Source of the DNA: an uncultured Bacteroidota bacterium
GTDB lineage: Bacteria > Bacteroidota > Bacteroidia > Flavobacteriales > Flavobacteriaceae
Direction of reading: 5' to 3'
DNA: 16,375 nt
Assembly: GCA_903819815.1 (NCBI GenBank)
Contig: CAIJFC010000230.1
Location: 1-16,375, forward strand
A program made the position numbers and the translations under genes. The notes under the pieces are model-generated. The model saw only the letters and a program-made list of their open reading frames with translations. It was not told where the DNA came from and did not search any database. Positions 14,790-16,375 of this stretch are shown here, in pieces; position 1 is the stretch's first letter; each line of letters begins with the position of its first letter.

Positions 14790-14837
14790 CGAAAGTAATA
14801 AAATAATATCGAAAGTGGAAAGTGAAACCTCGAAAGT
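14790..14837. repeat. Three CGAAAGT direct repeats upstream of ileS
   Basis: The heptamer CGAAAGT occurs at 14790-14796, 14810-14816 and 14831-14837, with steps of 20 and 21 bp, close to two turns of the helix. The repeats lie 26-73 bases upstream of the ileS ATG. The copy nearest ileS, read on the minus strand, is TACTTTCG (14797-14790), one base off the -7 consensus TAnnTTTG, so one repeat may be promoter and the others regulatory sites. Chance is not excluded. Confidence 0.3.
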
Positions 14838-14879
14838 TATGTTTTAGGAGGCAATTAGTTTCTTTATTAAAATAAAAAA

Positions 14880-14907
14880 GCCGAGTTTAGAAATTTCCAA
14901 ACTCGGC
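14880..14907 (-). terminator. Rho-independent terminator of the PD40/OmpA gene
   Basis: A perfect 9-bp GC-rich stem (GCCGAGTTT/AAACTCGGC; 14880-14888 with 14899-14907) with a 10-base loop. On the minus strand it is followed directly by TTTTTTATTTT. It begins 22 bases after the stop codon of the PD40/OmpA gene and isolates ileS from it. Confidence 0.92.
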
Positions 14908-14929
14908 GATTTAATTTATATAAAAATCT

Positions 14930-16375
14930 TTATTTTACTATTAGGAATTCTGAACGTCTGTTTTGTGCGTGTTCTTCTTCTATACATGCTTCTTTACAAT
15001 CTACTTTTGGTTCGGTTTCTCCGAATCCTTTTCCAGTTATTCTTGCAGCAGCGATTCCTTTTGAAAGTACATATTGAACCGTAGATTTTGCTCTTCTTTC
15101 AGATAAATTCATGTTGTAAACATCGCTTCCTCTGTTATCAGTATGCGATTTTGCAAAAATTACCAATTTATCATTTGCTTTCATCACTTGAACTAACTTA
15201 TCCAATTCAAAGGCTCCTTCTTGAGTAATATTACTTTTATTGAATTCAAAATAAATAGGATTTAATACAATTTCTGTAGGTTTTATAATTACTTCAATTG
15301 GATTAAGTGGTGTTGGAACATTTAGTTTTCCTCCTTTATTTTTAGCAATACTAAATACGCCACTTTCAAATCCATCTTTAGCAACTTGTAGGCTGTATTC
15401 TGTATTACATTCTAAAATAAAATCAACATTTCCGCTTACATCAGAAATTTTTGTTTCAATAATATTTTTTTTATCATCTAAAATCGAAACGGTTGCTCCT
15501 TCTAGGATAACTCCAGTAACCGCATTAGTTACATGAATTGTAGACTCTACGTTACAAAGTGGTTTTGCAATATATAAATCATCCGATTCTTCTCGATTGC
15601 TTGAAAAGAACCCTAGATTTCGTTTTGTATTAAATGAAAAGGAGAAATCATCTTTTTCGCTATTAACTGGTTTTCCAAGATTTTGAGCGTCTTCTGATTT
15701 ACTTAAATTAATAAAGTAAACATCTAAACCGCCAAGCCCTTGTCTTGAATCAGATGAAAAATAAAGCACATTGTCATCGGTAATTGATGGAAATTGTTCG
15801 TTTCCTTCTGTATTTACTTTCGACCCTAAATTAACTGGCGTTCCGTAAACATCGCTTTCAGAGACCGCTACTTTCCAAATATCATTTCCTCCTAAACCAC
15901 CTGGCATATTTGAATTAAAATACAAGGTTTTTCCATCAATGCTAATGCTTGGATTGCTAATAGAATAAGACTTGTCGTTGAAAGGTAATTGTTTTGCAGC
16001 AGTCCATTTGTTATTAACTTTTGTTGCCTTGAAAAGGTACATTTGGCTAAATTTAGTTTTTATATTTTTAACGTCTTCAAAATCATTTATTTCACGACTA
16101 TCTCTAGAAAAATAAATAGTATTTCCATCTGAACTAACGCAAGCAGGTCCGTCATGCCAAATTGTATTAATTTCTTCAACTTCTGTCGGGGCGCTCAATG
16201 AGTCGTTATCTAGAAGAGTAGCTTGATAAACATCTAAATATGATTCCTCTTTCCAGCCGGTTTTTTTCTTTGAAATTTTTCTTGAACTTGAAAAATACAA
16301 AGTATTGTCATTCGCTAACTTTGGTCCAAAATCAGTATATTGACTGTTTATTGTTACTGGAACTAAGTTAAATAC
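14930..16375 (-). CDS. PD40/OmpA-family outer-membrane-associated protein, 5' end outside window
   Basis: Only the C-terminal 481 residues are visible; the frame is open to the window edge. A TTG at 16300-16298 should not be taken as the start: it encodes the leucine of TLYFSSSR inside a repeat, and the frame upstream continues as typical propeller sequence (INSQYTDFGPKL). Visible parts: at least five PD40/WD40-like propeller repeats (TLYFSSSR, TIYFSRDS, TLYFNSNMPGGLGGNDIW, VLYFSSDSRQGLGGLDVY, LGFFSSNREESDDLYI); a carboxypeptidase-regulatory-like beta-sandwich (about 15555-15310); and a C-terminal OmpA domain (about 15270-14933) with SHTDNRGSDVYNMNLSERRA, whose Asp and Arg bind the diaminopimelate of peptidoglycan. 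PorE of the type IX secretion system has TPR, propeller, beta-sandwich and OmpA in this order. Such genes often follow a PorP/SprF-like gene, which would be beyond the right edge. It probably links an outer-membrane complex to the cell wall; which complex is unknown. Confidence 0.9.
   Translation of the reverse strand, partial: VFNLVPVTINSQYTDFGPKLANDNTLYFSSSRKISKKKTGWKEESYLDVYQATLLDNDSLSAPTEVEEINTIWHDGPACVSSDGNTIYFSRDSREINDFEDVKNIKTKFSQMYLFKATKVNNKWTAAKQLPFNDKSYSISNPSISIDGKTLYFNSNMPGGLGGNDIWKVAVSESDVYGTPVNLGSKVNTEGNEQFPSITDDNVLYFSSDSRQGLGGLDVYFINLSKSEDAQNLGKPVNSEKDDFSFSFNTKRNLGFFSSNREESDDLYIAKPLCNVESTIHVTNAVTGVILEGATVSILDDKKNIIETKISDVSGNVDFILECNTEYSLQVAKDGFESGVFSIAKNKGGKLNVPTPLNPIEVIIKPTEIVLNPIYFEFNKSNITQEGAFELDKLVQVMKANDKLVIFAKSHTDNRGSDVYNMNLSERRAKSTVQYVLSKGIAAARITGKGFGETEPKVDCKEACIEEEHAQNRRSEFLIVK

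Noticed and set aside
14765..14929. T-box or amino acid leader upstream of ileS
   Set aside because: No T-box core sequence, no isoleucine-rich small frame and no terminator in the ileS leader; the only strong hairpin belongs to the gene upstream.
16298..16300. TTG as start codon of the PD40/OmpA gene
   Set aside because: It is the leucine of a TLYFSSSR propeller repeat, and the same frame stays open to the window edge with typical upstream sequence (INSQYTDFGPKL). The gene is cut by the edge.
1..16375. CRISPR array, prophage, insertion sequence or defence island
   Set aside because: No regularly spaced repeats, transposase, integrase or toxin-like gene is seen; the genes are conserved chromosomal ones with even base composition.

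Overview
The window is about 16.4 kb of AT-rich chromosome that looks like Flavobacteriaceae (Bacteroidota), probably Flavobacterium or a close relative. The evidence is the type of the proteins (a short homogentisate dioxygenase, an LspA with insertions, a patatin fused to an outer-membrane barrel, a PD40/OmpA protein of the PorE kind), several perfect TAnnTTTG -7 promoter boxes, weak Shine-Dalgarno sites, and intergenic repeats of a flavobacterial kind. I see no phage, insertion sequence, CRISPR array, tRNA or rRNA. It is mostly an ordinary housekeeping region.

Layout, left to right. Positions 1-213 are non-coding and hold a leftward -7 box followed by a perfect 10-bp hairpin. Then, all on the minus strand: hppD (214-1377), a 191-bp gap filled with two repeat-like elements, hmgA (1569-2726), a 257-bp gap with the terminator of the next gene upstream, an APC-family amino acid permease (2984-4474), a patatin/outer-membrane-barrel protein (4561-6774) and uvrC (6784-8577). 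uvrC diverges, across 146 bp, from a plus-strand pair: an AstE/AspA-family metallohydrolase (8724-9701) overlapping 5-formyltetrahydrofolate cyclo-ligase (9694-10257). That pair converges, with a 3-bp gap, on lspA (10261-10869). Upstream of lspA on the minus strand are a DksA/TraR-family gene (10963-11343) and ileS (11351-14764), then a strong terminator and a PD40/OmpA-family gene that runs off the right edge (14930 to beyond 16375).

Functional links. hmgA-hppD encodes two consecutive steps of tyrosine catabolism. ileS-dksA-lspA is a translation/regulation/lipoprotein-maturation cluster that I recall as common in Bacteroidota. uvrC and the patatin gene are 9 bp apart and probably co-transcribed. 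The plus-strand pair overlaps by 8 bp and is probably translationally coupled.

Most notable points: (1) the isoleucyl-tRNA synthetase is a type-2 enzyme whose class I HIGH signature reads G-I-H-H, the swapped form associated with very high mupirocin resistance; (2) the DksA-family protein keeps only one of the four zinc-finger cysteines and lacks the DPxDxA tip motif; (3) two repeat-like elements, one able to form a long hairpin, lie inside the hmgA-hppD operon; (4) two hairpins lie directly downstream of perfect -7 boxes, as if at the 5' ends of transcripts. I did not find an obviously new multi-gene system.
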